A stretch of 44,301 nucleotides of DNA. It comes from Minisyncoccota bacterium. GTDB lineage: Bacteria; Patescibacteriota; Minisyncoccia; UBA6257; JAKLIH01. Below, piece by piece: positions 1 to 7,951 of the stretch. Position 1 is the stretch's first letter; the number at the start of each line of letters is the position of its first letter. The notes beneath the pieces were generated by a model. The model saw only the letters and a list, made by a program, of their open reading frames with translations. It was not told where the DNA came from and did not search any database. Where the stretch lies: assembly GCA_028702045.1 (NCBI GenBank), contig JAQVPP010000001.1, forward strand, positions 1 to 44,301, given 5' to 3'. The translations under genes were made by a program, and so were the position numbers.

Positions 1-2
1 CA

Positions 3-548
3 ATTTATTTTCATGAAATAAAAAATGCATATAAAAGCCACAATATGAAAATATGTAAAAAACCTGAAGTGTCCCCATGAGGCTTAATTGATTTAGCTAT
101 TCATCACAAAAAATCATTAAATACAAAGAATAAGAGTGATAAAGATGTTATTTATTGTATTTTTGACGTAGATCAATTTTTCCAAGAAAATCAAAAAGAG
201 TTTTTAAAAGGGATAAAAAGGGCTCAAGAAAATGAAATATATTTAATTTTCTCTAATAAATGTTTCGAGTTATGACTATTACTACATTTTCAAGAAATAT
301 ATAACTGTATGAGTGCTAAAGAATTAGAGAGGCAACTAAAAAAATATATTCCTAAATATCATAAAGGATATAATATTTACCCTGAAATTAAAGATAAAAT
401 GCATAACGCAATAAGAAATAATAAAAAAATTTTTAATATTGATTATACAAAAATTGATTGGCAACAATGGTTAAGTGATAAAAGTAATCCCTCAACAAAT
501 TTTTATCAAATAATTGATAAAATACAAAAAATGCACGAAGAAAATTAA
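3..548 (+). CDS. RloB-like protein, 5' end missing
   Basis: The frame is open from the first bases of the window, so the N-terminus lies outside. Two in-frame UGA codons are read as Trp. About 181 residues are visible. The stretch VIYCIFDVDQF followed about 35 residues later by SNKCFELWLLLHF matches the core of the RloB family (seen beside restriction or abortive-infection loci; possibly Toprim-like nucleases): an acidic V-F-D-x-D motif, then N-x-C-F-E-L-W. The second Trp of that motif is itself a UGA codon. The usual partner ATPase RloA is not visible; it could lie upstream. The gene converges on tsaE and ends in a shared hairpin. Molecular function in this family is poorly established. Family assignment is from motif recall. 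Confidence 0.6.
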
Positions 549-573
549 AAACACTGAGTAAATCAGTGTTTTT
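547..573. terminator. bidirectional intrinsic terminator
   Basis: Stem ACACTGA/TCAGTGT with a 5-nt loop, flanked by A4 on the left and T5 on the right, so it can end transcription from both sides. It lies exactly between the converging stops of the RloB-like gene and tsaE. Confidence 0.8.
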
Positions 574-991
574 AATTAATAGTTATTGCCCTTTTTTCAT
601 ACTCAATTATTTCAATATTAATAATTAAGGGCTTATATTGTTTTAAAAACTTGGATCCATCAGCCCATTCTAAAACAATTAAATTATTATTATCATTAAC
701 CAACTCTTCTATTCCTAAGCTTTTTAAATTAATATCAATTTTATCAATAAACCTATAGCAGTCAAAGTGATGTAGGTTTTTATTTTTAGAAATATATGAT
801 TTAAGTATAGTAAAAGTAGGGGAGGTTATGTTTTTCTCTATATTTAATGCTTTAGCTATTCCTTTTGTAAACTCTGTTTTACCTGCACCCAACTCTCCAT
901 TTAAAATAATAATATTTGTACTCAAAGAATCTACTATTTCTTTAGCTATATTATGAGTATCTTCTACTGTATTTGATATATATATTTTCAT
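572..991 (-). CDS. tsaE: tRNA threonylcarbamoyladenosine biosynthesis ATPase TsaE
   Basis: A 139-residue P-loop ATPase of the TsaE family, which works with TsaB and TsaD to make the t6A37 modification on ANN-decoding tRNAs in the cytoplasm. Walker A is GELGAGKTEF (residues 32-41). SPTFTIL follows, then HHFDCYRF and a C-terminal LEWADGSKF, all in family order and at normal length. Trp in LEWAD is encoded by TGG, so both Trp codons are used in this genome. It is on the minus strand with no partner tsa gene nearby. The stop overlaps the bidirectional terminator shared with the RloB-like gene. Confidence 0.93.
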   Translation of the reverse strand: MKIYISNTVEDTHNIAKEIVDSLSTNIIILNGELGAGKTEFTKGIAKALNIEKNITSPTFTILKSYISKNKNLHHFDCYRFIDKIDINLKSLGIEELVNDNNNLIVLEWADGSKFLKQYKPLIINIEIIEYEKRAITIN

Positions 992-1017
992 AAAATAAAA
1001 ATATCATATTTTTTTAA

Positions 1018-1046
1018 TTGTGTAAATTTGTTTTTTAGAGTATACT
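1018..1046 (+). promoter_or_regulatory. sigma-70-type promoter for the 1079 ORF
   Basis: -35 TTGTGT (1018-1023), 17-bp spacer, -10 TATACT (1041-1046). It is followed 22 nt later by GAAAGGAGA and an ATG. The spacing matches the other promoters in the window. Confidence 0.6.
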
Positions 1047-1078
1047 ATCAATAGACTAACTTTAGAAAGGAGAATAGA

Positions 1079-1291
1079 ATGGATCCTAAATTGACAAACG
1101 AGGAAATAATTAGTTTTTGGGAGAAATTATTCCAAAAGGCAATGAATGAGGCTTCTGGGATGTCCTGGGAAGAATGGGACAAGGAGGAAGCAAATAGATG
1201 TGACTATTTTCTTCCTTCTCAACTGAACTATATCATCAGATGAGAAAGGAGTAGAAGCAAGTGTGTAAAAGGGACACTTGCTTTTTATTAG
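1079..1291 (+). CDS. small unknown protein whose frame runs through its own terminator
   Basis: ATG preceded by a strong Shine-Dalgarno (GAAAGGAGA, 1065-1073), unusual for this window. The first 54 codons give an acidic peptide (MDPKLTNEEIISFWEKLF start) with four TGG Trp codons. Codon 55 is TGA (1241-1243). With UGA=Trp the frame continues 15 more codons (basic tail ERSRSKCVKG) through the terminator hairpin at 1256-1282 and reaches TAG only at 1289-1291, after the T tract. The mRNA would therefore probably end before or at its stop codon. Alternatively the gene truly ends at UGA, which would be inconsistent with the rest of the window. No family recognised. Confidence 0.5.
1256..1288 (+). 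terminator. intrinsic terminator inside the 1079 ORF
   Basis: Perfect 9-bp stem AGCAAGTGT/ACACTTGCT with a 9-nt loop, followed by TTTTTATTA. It lies inside the UGA-read-through frame of the 1079 ORF. Confidence 0.8.
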
Positions 1292-1363
1292 AAAAAATAA
1301 AAATATTACCTTCTTTTTTCAAAAATTTGATATACTTAATATATATAAAATTAAAATAAAATC

Positions 1364-1765
1364 ATGTTTTTAAAATTATATTTTATAGCCTTACCTATCT
1401 TTTTATTAATTGACGGTTTATGACTAGGCTTAATTGCTAAAAATTTTTATGCAAAACAAATAGGTTTATTAATGAAGACAAACATTAATTGAGTTTCTGC
1501 TTTTCTTTTCTATTTACTATTTATTATTGGTTTAGTTGTTTTTGTCTTAATTCCTGCCATAAAAAATAATTCATGGCAAAATGCCCTACTTTTAGGCTGT
1601 TTACTGGGCTGTATATGTTATGCAACATATGATTTGACTAATTTAGCTACATTAAAAAATTGACCAATTATAGTCACAATAGTAGATATTATCTGAGGAA
1701 CAGTATTAGGAGGAACAGTCTCTTTAGTAACATATTTTTTAGCTAAAACAATTTTTAAACTTTAA
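1364..1765 (+). CDS. DUF2177 family membrane protein
   Basis: A 133-residue hydrophobic protein with about four membrane segments, visible only when UGA is read as Trp (five UGA codons). Motifs match DUF2177: LLIDGLWLGLIAKNFY near the N-terminus, a central LLFIIGLVVFVLIPA segment, CYATYDLTNLATLKNW, then IVDIIWGTVLGG. Several of the UGA codons fall where the family has conserved Trp (W-L-G, L-x-N-W-P, I-W-G), which independently supports UGA=Trp. Function of the family is unknown. It sits 5 nt before the next gene and may be cotranscribed with it. Confidence 0.8.
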
Positions 1766-1770
1766 GTATT

Positions 1771-2253
1771 ATGCAAGAAAAGATTAATGATATTTTCAAA
1801 TATTCAAAAAATAAAAAAAGACTTCTAGAGCTTGAAGAAAGTAATAAATTTGTTTTTCATGGATCTTATGGCGACTTAAACATATTACACCCCAAACAAG
1901 GATATAATTTAAATAAAAACACTAATGTAATGGAAAAAGACGGAGATCCAGCAGTGTTTGCTACTAATTTTTCAGAAATAGCCATATTTAGATCACTAAT
2001 TAATAAGCAAAACATAAAAGGACCAAGTTGTAGTTATTTTGGTATAAAAAAGGGTCATCTTTATTTTGCAGCAACACAAAATTTAATAGATGCCGCTAAA
2101 GATAAAACAGGTAAAATATATGTGCTAGATAAAAATAAATTTCAACCTCGCAACAACATAGAGGTAGTAAGTTATCAGTCTGTTTCACCTATTGAGGCAG
2201 TAGAAGTTGATTTTAATGATCTACCTCAAAACATAGAAATATTACAACGTTAG
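1771..2253 (+). CDS. hypothetical protein, possibly ADP-ribosyltransferase-like
   Basis: A 160-residue soluble protein without UGA codons. The N-terminal third has KFVFHGSYGDLNILHPKQG, then DPAVFATNFSEIAIFRSL. The spacing H-G-S ... L-x-P ... V-x-A-T ... A resembles small proteins of the ADP-ribosyltransferase-like group (the DUF3990-like arrangement). That resemblance is remembered, not tested, and no catalytic Glu can be assigned with confidence. It starts 5 nt after the DUF2177 stop and lacks an obvious Shine-Dalgarno, as do most genes here. The neighbours are a mixed accessory set, so it could be a toxin-like or regulatory enzyme. I would not go beyond that. Confidence 0.55.
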   Translation: MQEKINDIFKYSKNKKRLLELEESNKFVFHGSYGDLNILHPKQGYNLNKNTNVMEKDGDPAVFATNFSEIAIFRSLINKQNIKGPSCSYFGIKKGHLYFAATQNLIDAAKDKTGKIYVLDKNKFQPRNNIEVVSYQSVSPIEAVEVDFNDLPQNIEILQR

Positions 2254-2319
2254 ACACCGTAAAAAGACATCTATATCTTTTTATGATAAGATGTATACAA
2301 TAAAAATAAAAAACACATT

Positions 2320-2700
2320 ATGATATTGATTCCTATTACACTTATTTTAGTTATATTAGTTATCTATTTTTTCCCTCAGATTCAGAAATTTTGAATCATG
2401 CAAAAAAGAATACAATCAATTAATAAAGTAGGCTTATTCCCTAAAAAAGAAATTAGTAAGATGATAAATTTCATATCAGCCAAACCAGGGGTAGATAGAT
2501 GTGAGGCAGTAAAAAGATTACTCAAGGCACATATAGAAATATTAACTACTCAATCTGAAAAAGAAGAAGGAGATAACGAAATGGCCTTTAACCTTTTCTT
2601 TTCAGAAAATGGAGAAATAAAAGTAGTACCTTTAAGTGAAGAAGAGAAAGAGGCTTTTAAGGCGGCTAAGAAAAATAATAAAACAAAAACAATAATTTAA
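2320..2700 (+). CDS. single-pass membrane protein of unknown function
   Basis: 126 residues if started at 2320 with UGA (codon 25) read as Trp. The start gives a hydrophobic N-terminal helix (MILIPITLILVILVIYFF), then QIQKFW and a soluble basic-then-acidic region. An internal ATG at 2398 would remove the membrane segment. I prefer the upstream start because the anchor and in-frame UGA=Trp make a sensible protein. The middle (ISKMINFISAKPGVDRCEAVKRLLKAH) looks like a short helical module, and the C-terminal part is a small strand-rich region (FNLFFSENGEIKVVPLSEEE). No family recognised. It is followed 5 nt later by the CP1-Nudix gene. Confidence 0.6.
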
Positions 2701-2705
2701 AAATT

Positions 2706-3608
2706 ATGAAAACAGACATAAAATTTAAAATTAAAAATGAAAATGATTATTTAACAATATATACAGATAGACCAGAAGTTATTTGTGGTGTAAATTTTGT
2801 ATATATACCACAAAATCATAAATTAATTGATAAATATAAAAATAAGATTAAAAACTATAACGAAGTTGCAGAGGCTAAAAAAGATATTAAAATAGAAGGT
2901 TTTAATCTTATTAATCCACTTACAAATACAGTAGTAGATATTTGACTAAGTAATGATAAAAAAGATGTTGTAATGGCAGTTCCAGCTCATAATGATGATG
3001 ATTTTGAGTTTGCAAGAAAACATAATATCAAAATGATTCCTGTAATAGAGCAAATCACAGGAACCCCAAGAGAAAATGAAAAATATAAACAAAGTATAGT
3101 GGCTGTGGTCAGAAACCCAAAAACAAATAAATATTTAACCATTAATTGGGGCAAAGATTTAGGTGGAAGACTCTTAATAGGTGGATCAATTAATGAAAAC
3201 GAAACACCACTAGACTGTGCTGTAAGAGAAATTAAAGAAGAAACTGGGTATAAAAATCTTAAATTTATTCAAGAAATATTTCCGATTAATCATCATTATT
3301 TTGCTTTTAGTAAGAATCAGGCCCATAACATAGATTGTACTGGTTTTTTATTTGATTTAATTGATGAAGAAAAAACAGAACAAAATCTAGATGAAGAAGA
3401 AAAATTTAAAGTTGAATGAGTTGAAAAAAGTACCATACAACAAGAAATTAAAGATGAGCTTCACAGTACTGTTTTTAAAAATTGTTTAAGCCCTAGGGCC
3501 TACACAGGAGATGGCAAAATAATAAATTCAGGAATTTTAAACGGTTTAAATAAAGAAGAAGCAACTAACTTAGTTATCAAATTTTTAAAAGAAAATGAAC
3601 AATGTTAA
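2706..3608 (+). CDS. free-standing LeuRS CP1 editing-like domain with inserted Nudix domain
   Basis: 300 residues with two UGA=Trp codons. Residues 1-115 resemble the LeuRS CP1 editing domain: YTDRPEVICGVNFVYI (compare TTRPDTLFG), then GFNLINPLTNTVVDIW, then MAVPAHNDDDFEFARKH (compare MAVPAHDxRDxEFA). Residues 120-255 are a Nudix domain with a canonical box at about 160-182 (G-G-S-x4-E, then REIKEETGY). Residues 268-298 return to CP1 (AYTGDGKIINSGILNGL). No class I catalytic core (HIGH/KMSKS) or anticodon domain is present. In CP1 the universally conserved Asp of the H-D-x-R-D motif is kept, but the Asp after His is Asn and the Thr after R-P-x is Val. It could be a trans-editing factor or a nucleotide-sensing hydrolase. 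Activity is inference. Confidence 0.75.
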
Positions 3609-4041
3609 TTTTTTTAAAAAAATTATATATAAATTTATTAAAATATACTGAAAAGTATTTAAACCACAAACCTGTGGTGTAAAAGTAATTATCGAAAATA
3701 AGGGAAAGCTTGTATATATAATTAATAATTATGGATCTAAATTAAAAAATTTACCAGGTGGCAAGATAGAAAAGAATGAAAACCCAATACAAGCAGGAAT
3801 TAGAGAAGTGAAAGAGGAATTAGATATAGATATTTTTGATATTCAAAATATAGATCTAATATTTTCAAATAAAGAAGGCAAAAGAGATACAATATTTATT
3901 ATATATGCTAAAACAAAAGCAGAAACCTTTAATATTGATAAGTTTGAAATACTAGAAGCAAATTGGTTTTCTTTAAATGATTTATCTGGTTTTTGTACAA
4001 CTGCACAAAAAATTTTAAAAATATTTTTAAAAAATAACTAA
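3595..4041 (+). CDS. Nudix hydrolase
   Basis: 148 residues. The start at 3595 overlaps the end of the CP1-Nudix gene by 14 nt, which suggests translational coupling, and one UGA is read as Trp in the N-terminal IKIYWKVFK. The Nudix box is complete: G-G-K-x4-E, seven residues, then REVKEELDI. It supplies the Glu cluster that binds divalent metal for hydrolysis of nucleoside-diphosphate-linked substrates. Substrate cannot be read from the sequence; NTP house-cleaning is possible. Two adjacent Nudix proteins, one embedded in an editing domain, suggest a shared substrate theme. Confidence 0.85.
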
Positions 4042-4067
4042 TAAAAACTCTTACAATAAATATTTAT

Positions 4068-4406
4068 ATGAACCATATTATGAAATTAGACCCAAAACCA
4101 TTTTATAAAATTAAAAACGGGCAAAAAGATACAGAATATCGTTTAAATGATAAAAAAAGAAAATCTATAAAAGTCGGGGATACAATAACTTTTTACAAAA
4201 GACCAGAAGAAAAAGAAAGAATAAAAGTTATAGTTGTAGGATTAAAATATTATGAGACTTTATTAGAAATGTTTACAGATAATTTTGAAAAAAATTTAAA
4301 AAATGAACATGTAAGTCCCCAGAAAGTTGTTGAAAACTTTTCTTATTATTCTGAAAAAGATATAAAAAGATATGGATGTGTGGCTATTAATATAAAATTA
4401 AAATAA
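4068..4406 (+). CDS. ASCH domain protein
   Basis: 112 residues. MKLDPKPFYKIKNGQKDTEYRLNDKKRKSI, then VGDTITFYKRP, is the typical start of the ASCH fold (a PUA-like RNA-binding domain): small basic proteins with a conserved K-x-G-x-K-x-x-E-x-R stretch and a V-G-D-x-I motif. The domain fills almost the whole protein. Related bacterial proteins include YqfB-type amidohydrolases, so either RNA binding or a small hydrolase activity is possible. It sits between a Nudix and a GNAT gene with gaps of 26 and 4 nt, probably one transcript. No UGA codons. Confidence 0.8.
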   Translation: MNHIMKLDPKPFYKIKNGQKDTEYRLNDKKRKSIKVGDTITFYKRPEEKERIKVIVVGLKYYETLLEMFTDNFEKNLKNEHVSPQKVVENFSYYSEKDIKRYGCVAINIKLK

Positions 4407-4410
4407 AATT

Positions 4411-4887
4411 ATGGATGTAGATATAAAGAAAGCTAAAACAACAGACTTAAAAAGAATCCAAGAGTTAAGCTCAATGCTTTTACAAAAAGAATATGAAGAT
4501 TATCCAGATAAATATATAAATTTAGACTGACCTCTTAGTGAGGAATGCACACAATCTTTTAAAAACAGTATTTTAAGTGACGAGTGTTGTACGCTAATAG
4601 CTGTTGTAAAAAATAATGTAGTTGGACTTTTAAGTGGAGGTATTACTAAAGGAGAGGTATATAGAAATTTGCCTAAAACAGCAGAAGCAGGAATTATTTT
4701 TGTTTTAGAAGAATATAGGTCTCAAGGCATAGGTCAAAAATTATTTGATGAATTTTTTAATTGATGTAAGGCAAATAATGTTAAAAAAATTAAACTAGAA
4801 GTATCGGCTCAAAATGAAAAAGCCATTAAAATATATAAAAAAAATGGGTTTTGAGAATATACTTTGATTATGGAAAAAGATTTATAA
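4411..4887 (+). CDS. GNAT family N-acetyltransferase
   Basis: 158 residues, intact only with three UGA codons read as Trp. The acetyl-CoA-binding motif A is visible as AGIIFVLEEYRSQGIGQKLF (R/Q-x-x-G-x-G/A type), followed by KIKLEVSAQNEKAIKIYKKNGFWEYTLIMEKDL, the standard C-terminal beta strand, IYKKNGF and final LIMEK of GNAT proteins. Trp in GFWEYTL is a UGA codon. Substrate unknown. It is the last gene before a strong terminator and so probably closes the accessory transcript that began near 1.36 kb. Confidence 0.88.
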
Positions 4888-4899
4888 AATATTACAATC

Positions 4900-4926
4900 A
4901 AAACACCTTTTTCAAAAGGTGTTTTT
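4900..4926 (+). terminator. intrinsic terminator after the GNAT gene
   Basis: An 11-bp stem, AAACACCTTTT (4901-4911) with AAAAGGTGTTT (4914-4924), followed by further T residues. Confidence 0.85.
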
Positions 4927-5032
4927 AAATAGATTTTTTTAAAAAAAGTATGATATAATTTCTATATACGATAATTTACTATGTATAGCAAAAGATCAAA
5001 ACAAAGGTTATAAAAATATTAATTATATTATT

Positions 5033-5749
5033 ATGATAAAATACTCAGATTTTAAAAAATTTTTCCTATATATCTTAATAGGAAGCCTTGTTATTGCTGC
5101 AGGAGTAGCAGTAGTTACAGTCTTGGTTGGAGAGTTTAATGAGGTATTATCTAGATCATTATGAACTATTGGTACGGCAGTTATTCACTCTCTAGTCAGC
5201 CTAGGTTTGTTATGAGATAATGATCGCCAAAATACATTTGAAAATTTTTCATTTTTCATTAACATATTGTTTTTCATAATTGGACTTAGTTTTATTACAT
5301 CAATTTTTGGAATTTGAAAGATATTTCCAATTGAGATAATTTGGAAACTATTTCAAAGCTATGCCATAATAGTTGCTACAGCTTTTCATGGAGATACTTT
5401 GTCCAAAGCTTTAGATAAAGAAAAATATATGAGTATGATTGCATATGCAAACTATATATTTGTAATTATAGTTGGACTTATGCTTCAGCCCATTATTTTC
5501 ATTGATAACGCAACAAGAGTTCTTGGTGATATGTATTTCAGAATTCTTGGCGCATCAGCAATAATTGACGGAACATTAAGTGTTTTATTAATTATTTTCT
5601 ATAAGTTATACATGAGTAAGCATCCAAAAATTCAAGAGAATCCTATGGATCCAGCAGTAGAAAATAAAAAACCAGCAGGCAAGAGTAGTATTTGAGTTTG
5701 ATTACTTATCATTTATTTAATAATACTAGTACTTAGATGATTGTTTTAA
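5033..5749 (+). CDS. polytopic membrane protein of unknown function
   Basis: 238 residues, open only with UGA=Trp (seven UGA codons). About six hydrophobic segments: residues 11-32, a pair at 44-62, 76-99, 103-120, 135-155, 165-190 and a C-terminal WVWLLIIYLIILVLRWLF. The loop between the last two is hydrophilic and Pro/Lys-rich (KHPKIQENPMDPAVENKKPAGK). No recognisable transporter motif or enzyme residues. Flanked by terminators, so it is its own transcription unit. The ATG at 5033 is chosen because it gives the first membrane helix directly. Confidence 0.65.
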
Positions 5750-5812
5750 GGCAAGGATAAAAAACTCAAGAGACTTTTTAAAGGATATTATTGATTAACT
5801 TACCATATTTAT

Positions 5813-5840
5813 AAAAATTCTACCAATAGGTAGGGTTTTT
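5813..5840 (+). terminator. terminator upstream of the cas operon
   Basis: Imperfect stem AAAAATTCTACC / GGTAGGGTTTTT with an AATA loop and a trailing T run. Two positions are wobble or mismatched. Confidence 0.6.
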
Positions 5841-5888
5841 AATATACCTAATTTGTTGCACTTCGAGTTTATATTCGCCCTGTGTTAC

Positions 5889-5917
5889 TTGACAAATTTA
5901 TCAATATGTTGTATGTT
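5889..5917 (+). promoter_or_regulatory. promoter of cas4-cas1-cas2
   Basis: -35 TTGACA (5889-5894), 17-bp spacer, -10 TATGTT (5912-5917), 33 nt before cas4. Upstream (5855-5880) lies a copy of the GTTGCACTTCG-type intergenic repeat also found beside promoters near 31.06 and 38.41 kb. Confidence 0.7.
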
Positions 5918-5950
5918 AAAATATAATAAAATAAACAAAGTAATATTAAT

Positions 5951-6502
5951 ATGGAAGATTATATCCCAATAACAAAACTTAACGATTTTATTTTTTGTCC
6001 CCTTTCTTTATATTTTAGATCTTGTTATAACAAGTTTAAAGAAAATCTTTTTTATCAAGAGAAAATAATAGAGGGTAAAATGGAACATGAAAAAATACAC
6101 CAAGATAAATTAAAAAATAGGTGAAAATTAATCAATTTTCCAGTTTATAGCTCTTACTATAAATTATTTGGAAAAATAGATGAATATGATGAAATAACCC
6201 AAGAATTAATAGAGTATAAAAATAACATAAACAAAGTTTATGATGGATATAAAATGCAATTATATGCACAGGCAAGATGTCTTGAAACAATGGGATATCA
6301 AGTTAAAAAAATAAAACTAAAATCCATCCAAACAAAAGAAGAAATAGAAATTGCTTTGCCATCCCGTACGGAAATGAAAAAATTTGAAAAATTAATTGAA
6401 AATATTAGATATTATGATATTTTTAAATACTTAAAATACCAAAATAAATGTCAAAATAAATGTCGTAAATGTATATACAAAGAACTTTGTAACGATGATT
6501 AG
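5951..6502 (+). CDS. cas4: Cas4, RecB-family exonuclease
   Basis: 183 residues with one UGA=Trp. Cas4 belongs to the PD-(D/E)xK nucleases and trims prespacers and selects PAM-containing ends with Cas1-Cas2. Seen here: an N-terminal Cys in DFIFCPLSLYF (C16), the nuclease core GKIDEY (D77) and LIEYK (E88, K90), the Q-x-x-x-Y-like helix KMQLYAQARCLE, and a C-terminal Cys group (CQNKCRKC...LC) that with C16 would hold an iron-sulphur cluster. First gene of the operon, with its own promoter. cas1 follows 2 nt after the stop. Confidence 0.9.
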
Positions 6503-6504
6503 TT

Positions 6505-7464
6505 ATGTTAACACTACCAGATTTTAAAGAAAAACAAATTTTATTTATAAAAGGCAACAATAATTTAGAAAATACATTAAAGTTTTCTAATGAAAATTTA
6601 ATATTTTATAAAAATGGGAAAAAACATAGCCAATTATCATGTTATAAAATTTTAGCTATATTTTTGTATGGAGATTTTTCTGTAACAACTGTCTTATTAA
6701 GAAAATTTGATGAATATGGAATAGCAGTTTTCTTTTTAAAAAATAATTTAATGTCATATTGCTATTTTAATTTAGGATTAGGAAGTAATTATCTATTAAG
6801 AATTAAACAATACAAGCAGGAAAACGAAATAAATATTGCTAAAAAAATTATTAGAAATAAAATATATAACTCGCATTTACTCCTCAAAAAATACAACTAT
6901 TGCAACAACTCATATAATTTAGACGATATTTTCTCTAAAATTACCAAGGCAGAGGATTTAAAAACATTATTAGGCATTGAGGGCAGTTTTTCTAGAAATT
7001 ATTTTTTAAATTTATTTTGTAATAAAGAAGTAAATCTGAATTGGCGAGGCAGACAACCTAGATTAAAACAAAATATGGAGAATGTTTTGTTAGATATAGG
7101 ATATACTTTTCTGTTTAATTTTATAGATTCAATTTTAAATTTATTTGGATTCGATACTTATAAAGGGTTTTGCCATCAAGTTTTTTTTAAAAGAAAATCA
7201 CTATCTTGCGATATTATGGAGCCTTTTAGGTGTATTATTGATGAAACACTATATTTAATGTTTAAAAATAAAGAAGTTAATTCATATGATTTTGATATAA
7301 AACAAAAAATTTATTCATTAAAATACAATTGTAGTAAAAAATATTGCCAAGCTTTTTTACAAGCAATTTTAAAAAATAAAATAGAAATTTATAAGTATAT
7401 TAGAAATTTCTATTACTATATATTAAACGATAAAGAAGATTTTAATAAATTTATTTTAAAATAA
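6505..7464 (+). CDS. cas1: Cas1 integrase, type V-A
   Basis: 319 residues. Metal-dependent integrase that inserts prespacers at the leader-proximal repeat as a Cas1-Cas2 complex. The catalytic set is visible: E159 in LLGIEGSFSRNYF, H224 in GFCHQVFF and D236/E239 in SCDIMEPFR, with the R-x-R-x-P loop (NWRGRQPRLKQ) between. Trp in NWRGR is TGG. The N-terminal beta domain (LPDFKEKQILFI...LIFYKNGKK) is normal. Translationally close to cas4 (2 nt) and cas2 (4 nt). Confidence 0.95.
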   Translation: MLTLPDFKEKQILFIKGNNNLENTLKFSNENLIFYKNGKKHSQLSCYKILAIFLYGDFSVTTVLLRKFDEYGIAVFFLKNNLMSYCYFNLGLGSNYLLRIKQYKQENEINIAKKIIRNKIYNSHLLLKKYNYCNNSYNLDDIFSKITKAEDLKTLLGIEGSFSRNYFLNLFCNKEVNLNWRGRQPRLKQNMENVLLDIGYTFLFNFIDSILNLFGFDTYKGFCHQVFFKRKSLSCDIMEPFRCIIDETLYLMFKNKEVNSYDFDIKQKIYSLKYNCSKKYCQAFLQAILKNKIEIYKYIRNFYYYILNDKEDFNKFILK

Positions 7465-7468
7465 AAAT

Positions 7469-7750
7469 ATGATTATAGTTTCATACGACATTACTAATGA
7501 CAAATTAAGGTCTCAATTTTCCAAACTGTTAAAAAAATATGGAAGAAGATTACAATTTTCAGTATACGAAATTAAAAATAGTGCACGAATTTTAAATAAT
7601 CTTATTGTAGAAGTAGAGTCTCGTTATAAACCAAGATTCTGTAATTTAGACAGTATTATTATTTTCCATTATTGCGAATCTTGTAGTAAAAAAATAAAAA
7701 GATATGGCTATGCAGTTCATGCAGAAAAAGAGCTAGTATTTTTTGAATAA
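7469..7750 (+). CDS. cas2: Cas2
   Basis: 93 residues, the usual size. The ferredoxin-like fold start MIIVSYDITNDKLRSQFSKLLKKYG carries the family Asp at the end of strand 1 (YDI), followed by RLQFSVYEI and a C-terminal strand region. It forms the central dimer of the adaptation complex with Cas1. Last adaptation gene before the CRISPR leader. Confidence 0.95.
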   Translation: MIIVSYDITNDKLRSQFSKLLKKYGRRLQFSVYEIKNSARILNNLIVEVESRYKPRFCNLDSIIIFHYCESCSKKIKRYGYAVHAEKELVFFE

Positions 7751-7951
7751 AATAGTTGCAGAAAAAGCATTTATTTGGTATTATTAATATATTGATAAGA
7801 ACTTTAACAAATTATTCACTGTAGAAAATTGATAGAAATTGCCGTGTGTGTATTAAAAATAAATTAAAAACATGTTGACAAAAAAGAAAATTATGTCCAA
7901 ATATATTTATTGATTTGTAGATCATAACTTGACTTTTTTGTCAACTGTACT
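7751..7951 (+). promoter_or_regulatory. CRISPR leader with inverted repeat
   Basis: 201 nt between cas2 and the first repeat. It contains a perfect 13-bp inverted repeat, GTTGACAAAAAAG (7874-7886) and its complement at 7933-7945. Inside that loop, TTTGTAGAT (7914-7922) copies the 3' end of the CRISPR repeat. TTGTCA (7939-7944) is 17 bp from TATATT inside the first repeat (7962-7967), a possible promoter for the array. A second -35-like TTGACA is at 7875. Leader identity follows from position and strand; promoter placement is inference. Confidence 0.65.

Noticed and set aside
7898..7922. Degenerate repeat in the leader acting as a tracr-like or guide RNA
   Set aside because: It ends in TTTGTAGAT but lacks the TCTAC arm, so it cannot form the Cas12a handle; Cas12a needs no tracrRNA.
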